7,833 nt of DNA from Chitinivibrionales bacterium (GTDB lineage: Bacteria > Fibrobacterota > Chitinivibrionia > Chitinivibrionales > WJMI01), in the NCBI GenBank assembly GCA_014729595.1, contig WJJU01000417.1:1-7833 (forward strand). Direction: 5' to 3'. The notes below the pieces were generated by a model that saw nothing but the letters and a program-made list of their open reading frames with translations, was not told where the DNA came from and did no database searches. A program made the translations under genes and the position numbers. Below, one piece after another: positions 1 to 5,493 of this stretch (within the stretch, counting starts at the first letter, position 1; the number at the start of each line of letters is the position of its first letter).

Positions 1-1
1 G

Positions 2-814
2 GGGAAAACGGGGATTCTTAACGGTTTGGTTCCGCGGGTCGACGGAGAAATTGTATTCATGACCGATGCCAACACCATGCATCATCGGCAAAGCCTTCGC
101 AAGCTGGTCTGTCACTTCGCCGATCCGAGCGTGGGCGGAGTGGCGGGTCATGTCAAGCACATACTGCGCGGCAGCGTACACTACGAAGAAGCGATCTATC
201 GATCATTCGAAGCCCGTCAGAAATGGTTGGAGAGTATGCTTCACAGTACGATTTCGGCATTCGGCGGCTTTTATACAATCCGCAAGTCCCTTTTTCGCTC
301 GATTCCCGCCAACGCATACTCAAACGACGACGTGCTTATACCCATGCATGTCGTGCGTTTGGGTTACCGTATGATTTTCGAACCCAAAGCAATTTCCGAA
401 GAAGAGACGTCGGAGGGCGCCCGGACCGAGTTCCATCGAAGGGTACGCATTGGCGCCGGCAATTTTCAAGCTTTCTTTTGGCTCTCCGACTTTCTGAACC
501 CGTTTCGTGGCTGGCCTGCGTTCTGCTACGTATCGCACAAAGTTACACGATGGTTTTCGCCGGTATTCATGGTGCTCGGATATATTTGCTGCACCGCCTT
601 GGCGCTCATTGCGCCCGAACCCGTCATCTACCGAGCGTTTTCGATTGCCGGTCTGACGACAGTTGTTGCAGCATTGGCCTACCGCATCATACCGTCTCGG
701 CTTTTGCGGCTTCTTTTCTATTTTTTCTCGATGAATACGGCGCTTCTTATCGGCGGACTGCGCTTTGTTATGGGCATACGCTCAGCCGCCTGGTCTCGCA
801 CGACCCGCGGCTAA
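2..814 (+). CDS. Family 2 glycosyltransferase, membrane-anchored, C-terminal part (5' end outside window)
   Basis: This is an inverting GT-A fold glycosyltransferase of the GT2/COG1215 type, probably moving a sugar from a nucleotide-sugar at the inner face of the cytoplasmic membrane. The reading frame is open to the window's first base and begins with GKTGILN, the conserved GKxxALN-type motif normally about 100 residues into such enzymes. The TTG at 26 is therefore not the start, and roughly 100 residues are missing. Counting from the first visible codon, TDAN (residues 21-24) is the metal/nucleotide-binding DxD-like motif and SNDDV (107-111) the acceptor-side acidic motif. RRVRIGAGNFQ (146-156) is the R/Q-rich motif that usually follows. 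After about residue 173 come three hydrophobic stretches (about 185-204, 207-227 and 233-258), then a short basic tail. It converges with the PilZ gene, 13 bp away. Family assignment is firm; donor, acceptor and polymer are unknown. Confidence 0.9.
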   Translation, partial: GKTGILNGLVPRVDGEIVFMTDANTMHHRQSLRKLVCHFADPSVGGVAGHVKHILRGSVHYEEAIYRSFEARQKWLESMLHSTISAFGGFYTIRKSLFRSIPANAYSNDDVLIPMHVVRLGYRMIFEPKAISEEETSEGARTEFHRRVRIGAGNFQAFFWLSDFLNPFRGWPAFCYVSHKVTRWFSPVFMVLGYICCTALALIAPEPVIYRAFSIAGLTTVVAALAYRIIPSRLLRLLFYFFSMNTALLIGGLRFVMGIRSAAWSRTTRG

Positions 815-829
815 CAAACGCGTTTTTTT
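806..829 (+). terminator. Weak terminator candidate at glycosyltransferase end
   Basis: A 4-bp CGCG/CGCG stem (806-809 with 819-822) with a 9-nt loop spans the glycosyltransferase stop codon and is followed directly by seven T residues (823-829). The U-tract favours intrinsic termination on the plus strand, but the stem is very short and the T-run lies against the 3' end of the convergent PilZ gene. It may be chance. Confidence 0.3.
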
Positions 830-1175
830 AGAATGGCGAATCCATCAGCGCTCTCAGCGGATCGCGGCTGTTACCCGAAATTTCTACGAATTCACCGCCC
901 CACAAATAGCGACCGTCGACAGCCCGCGCCCACATGGTGCGGACTTTGCACCCCCCCTCCCCGTAGGGAGTCTTCACCGTGTAAGCCAAAATTTCACCGT
1001 TTTTCAGCCTGAGTTCATTTTCGCTGTGTTCAATGACGAATCCTGCGCCGTGAGTCGACAAGTCTCGCATGAACCCCTGACGCTCCTCACCGTCATGTAT
1101 AAACCTAACGGGACAGAATGTAACCAGTTTTGTTCTTTCATGACGCCGCCGTTCGCGGGTCGCACCAGAATTCAT
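828..1175 (-). CDS. Single-domain PilZ protein (c-di-GMP receptor)
   Basis: A 115-residue cytoplasmic protein made of little more than one PilZ domain, the receptor fold that binds cyclic di-GMP and passes the signal to a partner. Both signature motifs are present: RxxxR at R10-R14 (within RERRRHER) and D/NxSxxG at D38-S40-G43 (DLSTHG). A beta-barrel-like remainder ends near residue 105. The frame is open a further 64 codons upstream, but the ATG at 1175 is chosen because AAGGAGG sits 5 nt before it and the PilZ domain begins right there. The upstream codons also contain the promoter. The gene converges on a GT2 glycosyltransferase; PilZ proteins often control exopolysaccharide synthases, so a functional link is plausible but inferred. 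The C-terminus (MDSPF) has no extra domain. Confidence 0.9.
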   Translation of the reverse strand: MNSGATRERRRHERTKLVTFCPVRFIHDGEERQGFMRDLSTHGAGFVIEHSENELRLKNGEILAYTVKTPYGEGGCKVRTMWARAVDGRYLWGGEFVEISGNSRDPLRALMDSPF

Positions 1176-1179
1176 GGCA

Positions 1180-1186
1180 GCCTCCT
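1180..1186 (-). promoter_or_regulatory. Ribosome binding site of PilZ gene (decides start)
   Basis: The minus strand reads AAGGAGG followed by 5 nt and ATG. This near-perfect Shine-Dalgarno match fixes the PilZ start at 1175 rather than the longer frame's start at 1367. Confidence 0.85.
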
Positions 1187-1250
1187 TGGCCGAATGATTA
1201 GCACGAAAACGATCATGACTCCAAACCGAAAAAGATTTCGTGCAACTACT

Positions 1251-1279
1251 ATTGTAGCACATTTGAGGAGCGTTGTCGA
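1251..1279 (-). promoter_or_regulatory. Sigma70-type promoter of PilZ gene
   Basis: On the minus strand, a -35 box TCGACA (1274-1279, 5 of 6 to TTGACA) is separated by exactly 17 nt from a -10 box TACAAT (1251-1256, 5 of 6 to TATAAT). TGC directly before the -10 gives an extended -10 element. Transcription would begin near 1244, leaving a leader of roughly 70 nt before the PilZ start codon. Confidence 0.7.
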
Positions 1280-1396
1280 CGGCAACGCAAAGACGATCCT
1301 CGTTAATCGTCATCCTAATGGACGGACCAGTCATGCAGCGCGTTATTCCCATTGAACTGTGTGACAATTATTAGGAATTCCATCGGTGGATGGAGC

Positions 1397-1458
1397 GCGC
1401 GAGGGGGGGCGACAACGGCCGATGCCCGGCCCCGAGTTCCCCCGCGGGATAATCGCGC
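1397..1458. repeat. Nested GC-rich inverted repeats, possible structured RNA
   Basis: GCGCGA (1397-1402) pairs with TCGCGC (1453-1458). Inside it a G-run (1403-1409) can pair with CCCCC (1439-1443), and GGCCG (1417-1421) pairs with CGGCC (1427-1431) around a 5-nt loop. The unpaired strand opposite holds GCGGGATAA. The nesting would fold into one bulged hairpin on either strand. I recognise no Rfam family in it, and GC-rich DNA gives such pairings easily. Confidence 0.35.
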
Positions 1459-1490
1459 AGGCGGTGCTTTGGCTTTCGACGGACCGGCGT

Positions 1491-1520
1491 CCGGATAAGG
1501 TGCACGTTATCCCGGATAAG
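1491..1520. repeat. CCGGATAAG direct repeat with inverted TTATCC
   Basis: CCGGATAAG occurs at 1491-1499 and again at 1512-1520. Between them TTATCC (1507-1512) is the inverse of GGATAA (1493-1498), giving a small hairpin with loop GGTGCACG, which contains the palindrome GTGCAC. A further GGATAA-containing stretch lies at 1447-1452. It could be a protein-binding cluster or a structural element; no known operator is recognised. Confidence 0.4.
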
Positions 1521-1640
1521 CTCTGCATTTGAGCAGGAAAATTCACTCAGTTACCCGGAAAAACTGCCCACATACATTGAAAGGATAGCTCGACGATTGG
1601 AAAGGACACTCCTATAGGCCGCTAAAAGAGGGATGAGCGC

Positions 1641-1688
1641 GGTGTACGAGGGGCGGGCCGCCGGAGAAACACGGGCCGCCCGTACACC
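1641..1688. repeat. Long imperfect inverted repeat
   Basis: GGTGTACG (1641-1648) pairs with CGTACACC (1681-1688). After a 3-nt bulge (1649-1651) the stem continues with GGCGG (1652-1656) against CCGCC (1676-1680 region), for at least 13 pairs in all. CGGGCCGCC is also directly repeated at 1654-1662 and 1672-1680, allowing an alternative fold. No U-tract follows on either strand, so an ordinary intrinsic terminator is unlikely. A weak promoter-like pair, TCGACG, 17 nt, TATAGG, ends near 1617 and could read into it. Confidence 0.45.
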
Positions 1689-2024
1689 CTCCGTGGAATG
1701 GGTATGGTGAATTTAGAGTGCATCTCGGACACTTCGGTGCACTATCGACATGGAAGCAGGATTTAGATTTATTCTTGCAAAGCCGAACGGTCCAAATTTA
1801 TTCTATCGTGTGACCGCTTGCGCGCGATCGAGAAAAGCTTGGCCGGTTATCCTTCTCCCCTTTCACCAGTTGCGGGAGCATTTTGCCCAAATGCCGTCAT
1901 GCCCGATCAGTTTCAGAATATGTTATGGGGTATTGATGGTCATGCTACCGAAAAAAATTCGGACATCGACAATGGAATCGGCGGCTACCCACCGTTTTTT
2001 AGAAGATGAGTTCAGGGGCGCCCA

Positions 2025-3023
2025 ATGAAGATAACGCAACGCATCGATCCCCTCAACCTTTATCTTTATACCACCATTTTTCTGGTTACACAGGCAACCG
2101 GGCTTTTTCTCAGCTTGGCGATCTGTTATATCCTACAGGATTTTATATGGGATTTTGTTCGCATGGCGCTGATAAACTCCTTCATTTTGGGTCTCTCCTT
2201 AATCGGCAGTTGTTACCTCTCACAAAAATTGATCTTCGCGGTACGTCTCTTTTATATCGCCGCCGTCGCTTTCTCGCTCATATTAGGCATAAGTATCATC
2301 AGCTTTTTCACTATCCTCTTTTTGGAGCCCGTCCTGTTTATTTACTATGACCGAGGCGCCGTTTCTTTCTTGCTGGTAAACTTTCTCTTTATTATTGCCC
2401 TGCAAACGATCAGTTTGGGGTTGATTTTTCATCGGGAAATAATGGTCGAAAAAGAGAAGGCACTCGGCCGTGAACGATACCAGAAAAAACAGATGGAAAT
2501 GAGATTACTTTCGTCCAAAGTTAATCCTCATTTTCTGTTCAATACACTCAATATGATTCTCACGCTCCTAAAACAGCCGGCAAAAGCCGAGACGGCGCTA
2601 TTAAATCTTTCGGACCTATTGCGTCAAAATCTCGAGCAGGCCGAGAAAAGGGACATCCCTCTCAGTGAGGAAGTCGAAAATGTTAAAAAGTATTTAGAAA
2701 TCCAGTCGCTACGTTTTGGTAAAAAGCTACGGTATACGATACTCGGCGAATGTAATTTTTCCATTCCCCCTCTGATTATTCAGCCGTTGGTCGAGAACAG
2801 CATAAAACACAACATCAGAGATGTTTCTCAATTGTTAATAGAAGTACATTCAATGCGGAATAACGCCGATAATACGATAATCATCTCGGACTCGGCCAAA
2901 AGAGTGGACCCATCGATGCTCGAGAAGGGGGGAGGATTGGCGATAACCAAAAAGCGAGTAGAAAACAGCAAAGGAACTTTTACCATAAAAAATGGAGAAA
3001 TAGAAATATCTTTCGGCCTATGA
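2025..3023 (+). CDS. LytS/YehU-type membrane sensor histidine kinase
   Basis: A 332-residue sensor kinase of the His_kinase/LytS class that pairs with LytTR regulators. Residues about 12-136 form five or six hydrophobic membrane segments with no recognisable periplasmic domain, so the stimulus may be sensed in or near the membrane. A charged linker (about 138-162, probably coiled coil) leads to the H-box VNPHFLFNTLN, with H169 the predicted phosphorylated histidine. The N-box is QPLVENSIKHN (253-263). The later ATP-binding motifs are degenerate. The usual DNGxG reads DSAKR (289-293), and the GxGLxNV motif reads GGGLAIT (302-308). The protein ends soon after, at 332, so the catalytic domain is short. 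Start ATG 2025 has AGGGG 6 nt upstream and an in-frame stop at 2007, leaving no earlier start. The stop overlaps the regulator's start by 4 nt, so the two are translationally coupled. Confidence 0.9.
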   Translation: MKITQRIDPLNLYLYTTIFLVTQATGLFLSLAICYILQDFIWDFVRMALINSFILGLSLIGSCYLSQKLIFAVRLFYIAAVAFSLILGISIISFFTILFLEPVLFIYYDRGAVSFLLVNFLFIIALQTISLGLIFHREIMVEKEKALGRERYQKKQMEMRLLSSKVNPHFLFNTLNMILTLLKQPAKAETALLNLSDLLRQNLEQAEKRDIPLSEEVENVKKYLEIQSLRFGKKLRYTILGECNFSIPPLIIQPLVENSIKHNIRDVSQLLIEVHSMRNNADNTIIISDSAKRVDPSMLEKGGGLAITKKRVENSKGTFTIKNGEIEISFGL

Positions 3024-3745
3024 TAACCACACTTATTGCGGATGACGAGAAACATGCACGTGAGCGCTTACGGGAGTTACTGGATAGGTTCGGCATCTTT
3101 GATATTGTAGCCGAAGCGGTTGATGGGAACGAAGCGCTGAGCCTCATGCTTACCCGGGGGCCGCGTGTGGCTTTCCTTGACATTACCATGCCGGGGATAT
3201 CGGTATTCACCGCAATCCCCTCGCTGCAAAATCCACCGCTGATCATTTTTCAAACGGCCTATTCCGAGCACGCCGCCAATGCGTTTGAAATCGACGCGGT
3301 GGACTATCTGCTGAAGCCCATACGCTACGAGCGGCTGGAAAAGGCTGTCTCGAAAATCCTCTCCAAACTCGGTAAAGGTACTCAACCGCCGATTTCCCCG
3401 GATTCCTCATCGAAACCGGTCGAACAGGTAACCATTAAAGTTGGAGGTAAAACCAGGATTATTGCCGCAAAGGATATTGTTCGAATATCTTTTATAGAAG
3501 ACTTCTGTTATTTATATACGGAAAATGAAAAGATGATTTCCGACAAGTATTTGAGCTACTACGAAGAAAAGTTGCACGGCGGCCGTTTTTACCGCACAAG
3601 CCGAACCGACATCATCAATCTGGATTGCATCGCCGTGATTAACAAAGAATTTCAAGGAATGTATACCATAGAACTAAAAAACGGCATGCAAGTCGATTTA
3701 TCTCGAAGAAGGGCGCAACTTTTAAGAAAAATTATCGATTTTTGA
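3020..3745 (+). CDS. LytTR-family response regulator
   Basis: A 241-residue DNA-binding response regulator of the AlgR/AgrA/LytR type, partner of the overlapping kinase. The receiver domain (1-113) has the full phosphorylation set: acidic D8-D9, phospho-acceptor D54 (FLDITMPG), T78 and K98 (DYLLKP). A proline/serine-rich linker (about 114-133) joins it to a LytTR domain (134-241). That domain contains the typical FYRTSRTDIINLDCI stretch and the closing DLSRRRAQLLR. This fold binds DNA with beta-strands, usually at 9-bp direct repeats, and three such repeats begin 3 bp after the stop codon. The ATG lies inside the kinase's stop (ATGA) with no Shine-Dalgarno of its own, so translation probably depends on coupling. 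Its target is most likely the bactofilin-like gene downstream. All receiver catalytic residues are intact, unlike the kinase's G boxes. Confidence 0.94.
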   Translation: MITTLIADDEKHARERLRELLDRFGIFDIVAEAVDGNEALSLMLTRGPRVAFLDITMPGISVFTAIPSLQNPPLIIFQTAYSEHAANAFEIDAVDYLLKPIRYERLEKAVSKILSKLGKGTQPPISPDSSSKPVEQVTIKVGGKTRIIAAKDIVRISFIEDFCYLYTENEKMISDKYLSYYEEKLHGGRFYRTSRTDIINLDCIAVINKEFQGMYTIELKNGMQVDLSRRRAQLLRKIIDF

Positions 3746-3747
3746 TG

Positions 3748-3798
3748 ACCACTCATAGATCGCCGGTTGCCGTTCATCCGGCGTAAGGGACCATTCAT
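3748..3798 (+). promoter_or_regulatory. Putative LytTR operator: three 9-bp direct repeats, 21-bp period
   Basis: ACCACTCAT (3748-3756), GCCGTTCAT (3769-3777) and ACCATTCAT (3790-3798) share the consensus RCCRYTCAT and start exactly 21 bp apart, so each pair is separated by 12 bp. The published LytTR box is a pair of imperfect [TA][AC][CA]GTTN[AG][TG] repeats separated by 12-13 bp. The three copies match it at 7, 8 and 8 of 9 positions. Two helical turns between copies put all three on one face of the DNA. They lie between the regulator's stop and the bactofilin-like gene. The DNA downstream has a possible -10 (TATCTT, 3833-3838) but no good -35, as expected of an activator-dependent promoter. 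An incidental CGCCGG/CCGGCG hairpin (3761-3783) overlaps the middle copy. Confidence 0.72.
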
Positions 3799-3881
3799 CG
3801 CCAAAACACCAACCAACGCCGCCCAAATGAGATATCTTTTGGTATGAGCGTACGCACTACTTCAGGTTGGTCTTATTCATT

Positions 3882-3890
3882 GGGAGGTGG
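3882..3890 (+). promoter_or_regulatory. Ribosome binding site of bactofilin-like gene (decides start)
   Basis: GGGAGGTGG lies just before the ATG at 3894, with GGAGG 6 nt from the start codon. The longer frame from a TTG at 3867 would translate straight through this site and bury the signal peptide, so 3894 is preferred. Confidence 0.85.
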
Positions 3891-3893
3891 ACT

Positions 3894-5075
3894 ATGAAGG
3901 CCGGAATTGCAGTTATGATCGGCGTTATCTTTTGTTTGGCCCTTTCGCCGTCGGCGATGGAGATTCACAACTACTGCGGCGCAGAAGATGAAATTATTCG
4001 GACGGAATCGGGCGTTTTCCGGGAAGATTATCTCTTTTTGGGCCATGCTTTGAATTTTTCGGGCAAAGCGGAAGATTTAGTGTTCCTAGGCGAAAAGCTT
4101 ACCTTTGGCGGAGAAACGATGCTGGGTTTATTTGCCGTCTGTGAGGATCTGGTTTTCACCGGAAAGTCCGGCAACGGTATTATGGTTGGTGGTATGGATA
4201 TCGCCGTCGACGGTCTCATTGAAGGCAACAGCTATGTAGGGTGCAAATCATTACACCTCAGTGAAAGGACGGTGGTAAATGCCAACCTATTCGTGGGTTG
4301 CGCAAAGCTTGCGATTGACGGAATTATCAACGGCAATCTCTATGCGGGTGCGGGAGAAATAATCATAAACGGCGTAATAAACGGTAACGTCACGGCTTAT
4401 GGTGGTCGCATAATTATTGGTAAAGAAGGAAGAATCAATGGTGACCTGACCTATCGGGCCAAAGAAGAATTAAGCGAAGAAGAAGCTGCGCGTGTCGGCG
4501 GAACCATTGAAGTGAAAGAGCGTCACGCATTCCGTAAAGACAAAGCTTTTCCCGAGGGGATACGGAAGGCGTTACGTTTTTTTATCCCGCTGGCACTTTT
4601 CATTTCCTTTGTCGTTGTAGGAAGTCTTTTACTTTTCATTCCGGCATTTAAGAAAGTGGAAACACAGCGACCGGAAAAGGTCTTTTGGACCACGGCCTTA
4701 CGTGGTCTCATACCCGTATTGATGTACCCCGGCATCATCGTCCTCAGTTTTGTCTTGGTTGTCACAATACCGTTTGCCTTTGTGTTAATAGCGGCATTTA
4801 TACCGCTCTTTTATCTTGCTAATATTATCGGCACGACGCTGCTGGGTAAGTACTTGACGCAAAAATTGGGATGGAAAACGGAAAAGAGACACTATCATTT
4901 TTTGATCGGTGTAGTGGCGGCCGGAATACTTTCGCTTATTCCCTTCATCAACTTTTTGGGATTCCTTTTCATTTCTTCTTTGGGATGGGGAGTATATTTG
5001 GCCTTTCTATTTAATAAGAAAGCGCCGATTACCGAACAGGGAGCGGAAACGAACGGCGGCGGCAATGATTGGTAA
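3894..5075 (+). CDS. Exported bactofilin-like beta-helix protein with C-terminal membrane domain
   Basis: A 393-residue protein. Residues 1-21 look like a signal peptide (hydrophobic IAVMIGVIFCLAL, then SPSA). Residues about 45-190 are regular glycine-rich repeats of about 17-20 residues, clearest at GNSYVGC (111-117), NLFVGC (131-136), GNLYAGA (147-153) and GNVTAYG (164-170). This is the pattern of bactofilins and polymer-forming cytoskeletal beta-helices. A charged helix (about 188-227) leads to four or five membrane segments (about 228-249, 272-291, 293-316, 335-351 and 353-373). A polar tail ends NGGGNDW. If the signal peptide is cleaved, the helix faces the periplasm, unlike cytoplasmic bactofilins. 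C117 and C136 fall at equivalent repeat positions; C28 and C83 are also in the exported part. It lies downstream of the LytTR operator and is the likely target of the two-component system. Role unknown; envelope-stress or shape maintenance is conjecture. Confidence 0.85.
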   Translation: MKAGIAVMIGVIFCLALSPSAMEIHNYCGAEDEIIRTESGVFREDYLFLGHALNFSGKAEDLVFLGEKLTFGGETMLGLFAVCEDLVFTGKSGNGIMVGGMDIAVDGLIEGNSYVGCKSLHLSERTVVNANLFVGCAKLAIDGIINGNLYAGAGEIIINGVINGNVTAYGGRIIIGKEGRINGDLTYRAKEELSEEEAARVGGTIEVKERHAFRKDKAFPEGIRKALRFFIPLALFISFVVVGSLLLFIPAFKKVETQRPEKVFWTTALRGLIPVLMYPGIIVLSFVLVVTIPFAFVLIAAFIPLFYLANIIGTTLLGKYLTQKLGWKTEKRHYHFLIGVVAAGILSLIPFINFLGFLFISSLGWGVYLAFLFNKKAPITEQGAETNGGGNDW

Positions 5076-5110
5076 TACCAATTATGGTCATGCCGAAACC
5101 GGCGGCTAAC

Positions 5111-5152
5111 GCAAGGCCCGGTCACGCAAGGGGACCGGGCCTTGCAAAAAAA
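5111..5152 (+). terminator. Strong 13-bp hairpin after bactofilin-like gene, lacking a U-tract
   Basis: GCAAGGCCCGGTC (5111-5123) pairs perfectly with GACCGGGCCTTGC (5133-5145) around a 9-nt loop, 35 bp after the stop codon. It is followed on the plus strand by seven A residues (5146-5152), not T, and the minus strand has no T-run after the stem either. It probably marks the end of the transcript or protects its 3' end, but it is not a canonical intrinsic terminator. ACGCAAGG is directly repeated (5109-5116 and 5124-5131), so the loop copy can also pair with CCTTGC. Confidence 0.5.
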
Positions 5153-5493
5153 CGCCAAGAAAAGAAACTCTGACGTCCCCGAAGCAAAAAAACCTAAAAG
5201 CCTTTCCAAGTAAAACCGATTCCGAGTTCCAAAAACAAATCGTTTATTTAGGCAACTCCAACCATCCGATCATAATTTGGATTGTTTTCGCCCTACCTCA
5301 TACACCGGTAGCGGGCGCCTTTACCGAAAGGGCTGATACCGGAATAAATTGTCCTGTTTTTCGATCTTCGCACCAACTAATTTACTCAGGATTCAAATTA
5401 CGGGGTATCATGACCCGTGCATTTATTCTCAATGTGCCGACGGAGAGTCGGTGCGCTTAACTGTTATTAACTCTTTTCAGGAGGAGCAGCCAT
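5153..5493. other. Intergenic leader region of the lipoprotein gene
   Basis: About 340 bp with no supportable gene. CCGGTA (5305-5310) and TACCGG pair across an inner CCTTT/AAAGG stem (to about 5341), a compact two-stem element I cannot match to a riboswitch. ACGGG (5400-5404) and CCCGT (5414-5418) flank TATCAT (5406-5411), a possible -10 box (5 of 6); TTTACT (5381-5386) is a poor -35 at 19 nt. Next comes a GGA-loop hairpin (5434-5454), then TTAACT repeated 10 bp apart (5457-5462 and 5467-5472). The Shine-Dalgarno AGGAGGAG lies at 5479-5486. Confidence 0.5.
5434..5454 (+). promoter_or_regulatory. Leader hairpin with GGA loop upstream of lipoprotein gene
   Basis: GTGCCGAC (5434-5441) pairs with GTCGGTGC (5447-5454), eight pairs including two G-U, around the loop GGAGA. 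The ANGGA motif in a hairpin loop, with a second GGA in the Shine-Dalgarno about 25 nt downstream, is the layout bound by CsrA/RsmA repressors. No CsrA gene is visible here, so this is only a candidate. Confidence 0.3.

Larger units (their letters stand above)
1280..2024. other. Long intergenic stretch, no supportable gene
   Basis: About 745 bp between the PilZ promoter and the kinase gene. Short open frames here (for example plus 1750-2028 and minus 1343-1546) have no ribosome binding site and no recognisable protein. The stretch has a GC-rich first part with nested inverted repeats (1397-1458), a GGATAA repeat cluster (1447-1520) and a long imperfect inverted repeat (1641-1688). A smaller hairpin pairs AGTGCA (1717-1722) with TGCACT (1738-1743). 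A more AT-rich part follows, with tandem GATTTA (1760-1771) and two copies of ATTTATTCT (1767-1775 and 1796-1804). A weak promoter for the kinase operon could be TTGCAA (1775-1780), 18 nt, TATTCT (1799-1804), 4 of 6 matches in each box. No LytTR-type repeat pair was found here. Confidence 0.6.

Noticed and set aside
1176..1367. 64-codon N-terminal extension of the PilZ protein
   Set aside because: AAGGAGG 5 nt before the ATG at 1175 and the PilZ domain starting there fix the shorter start. The extension region carries the promoter.
1343..1546. Minus-strand 67-codon open frame
   Set aside because: No Shine-Dalgarno and no recognisable protein. It crosses the repeat-rich GC stretch and reads as chance.
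1750..2028. 92-codon open frame ending in an ATGA overlap with the kinase start
   Set aside because: No ribosome binding site before the ATG and no recognisable protein. Its first part also overlaps the promoter-like boxes and repeats. The ATGA overlap alone is not enough.
3761..3783. CGCCGG/CCGGCG hairpin as a terminator of the kinase-regulator operon
   Set aside because: The stem is only 6 bp with an 11-nt loop and no U-tract, and it overlaps the middle operator repeat, which explains the sequence better.
3867..3893. TTG start nine codons upstream for the bactofilin-like gene
   Set aside because: It would translate through a strong Shine-Dalgarno sequence and disrupt the signal peptide.
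5305..5341. c-di-GMP-I (GEMM) or fluoride riboswitch
   Set aside because: Short stretches resemble GGTAGCGGG...TACCG of GEMM and AAAGGGCTGAT of the fluoride switch, but the other conserved halves of both families are absent.
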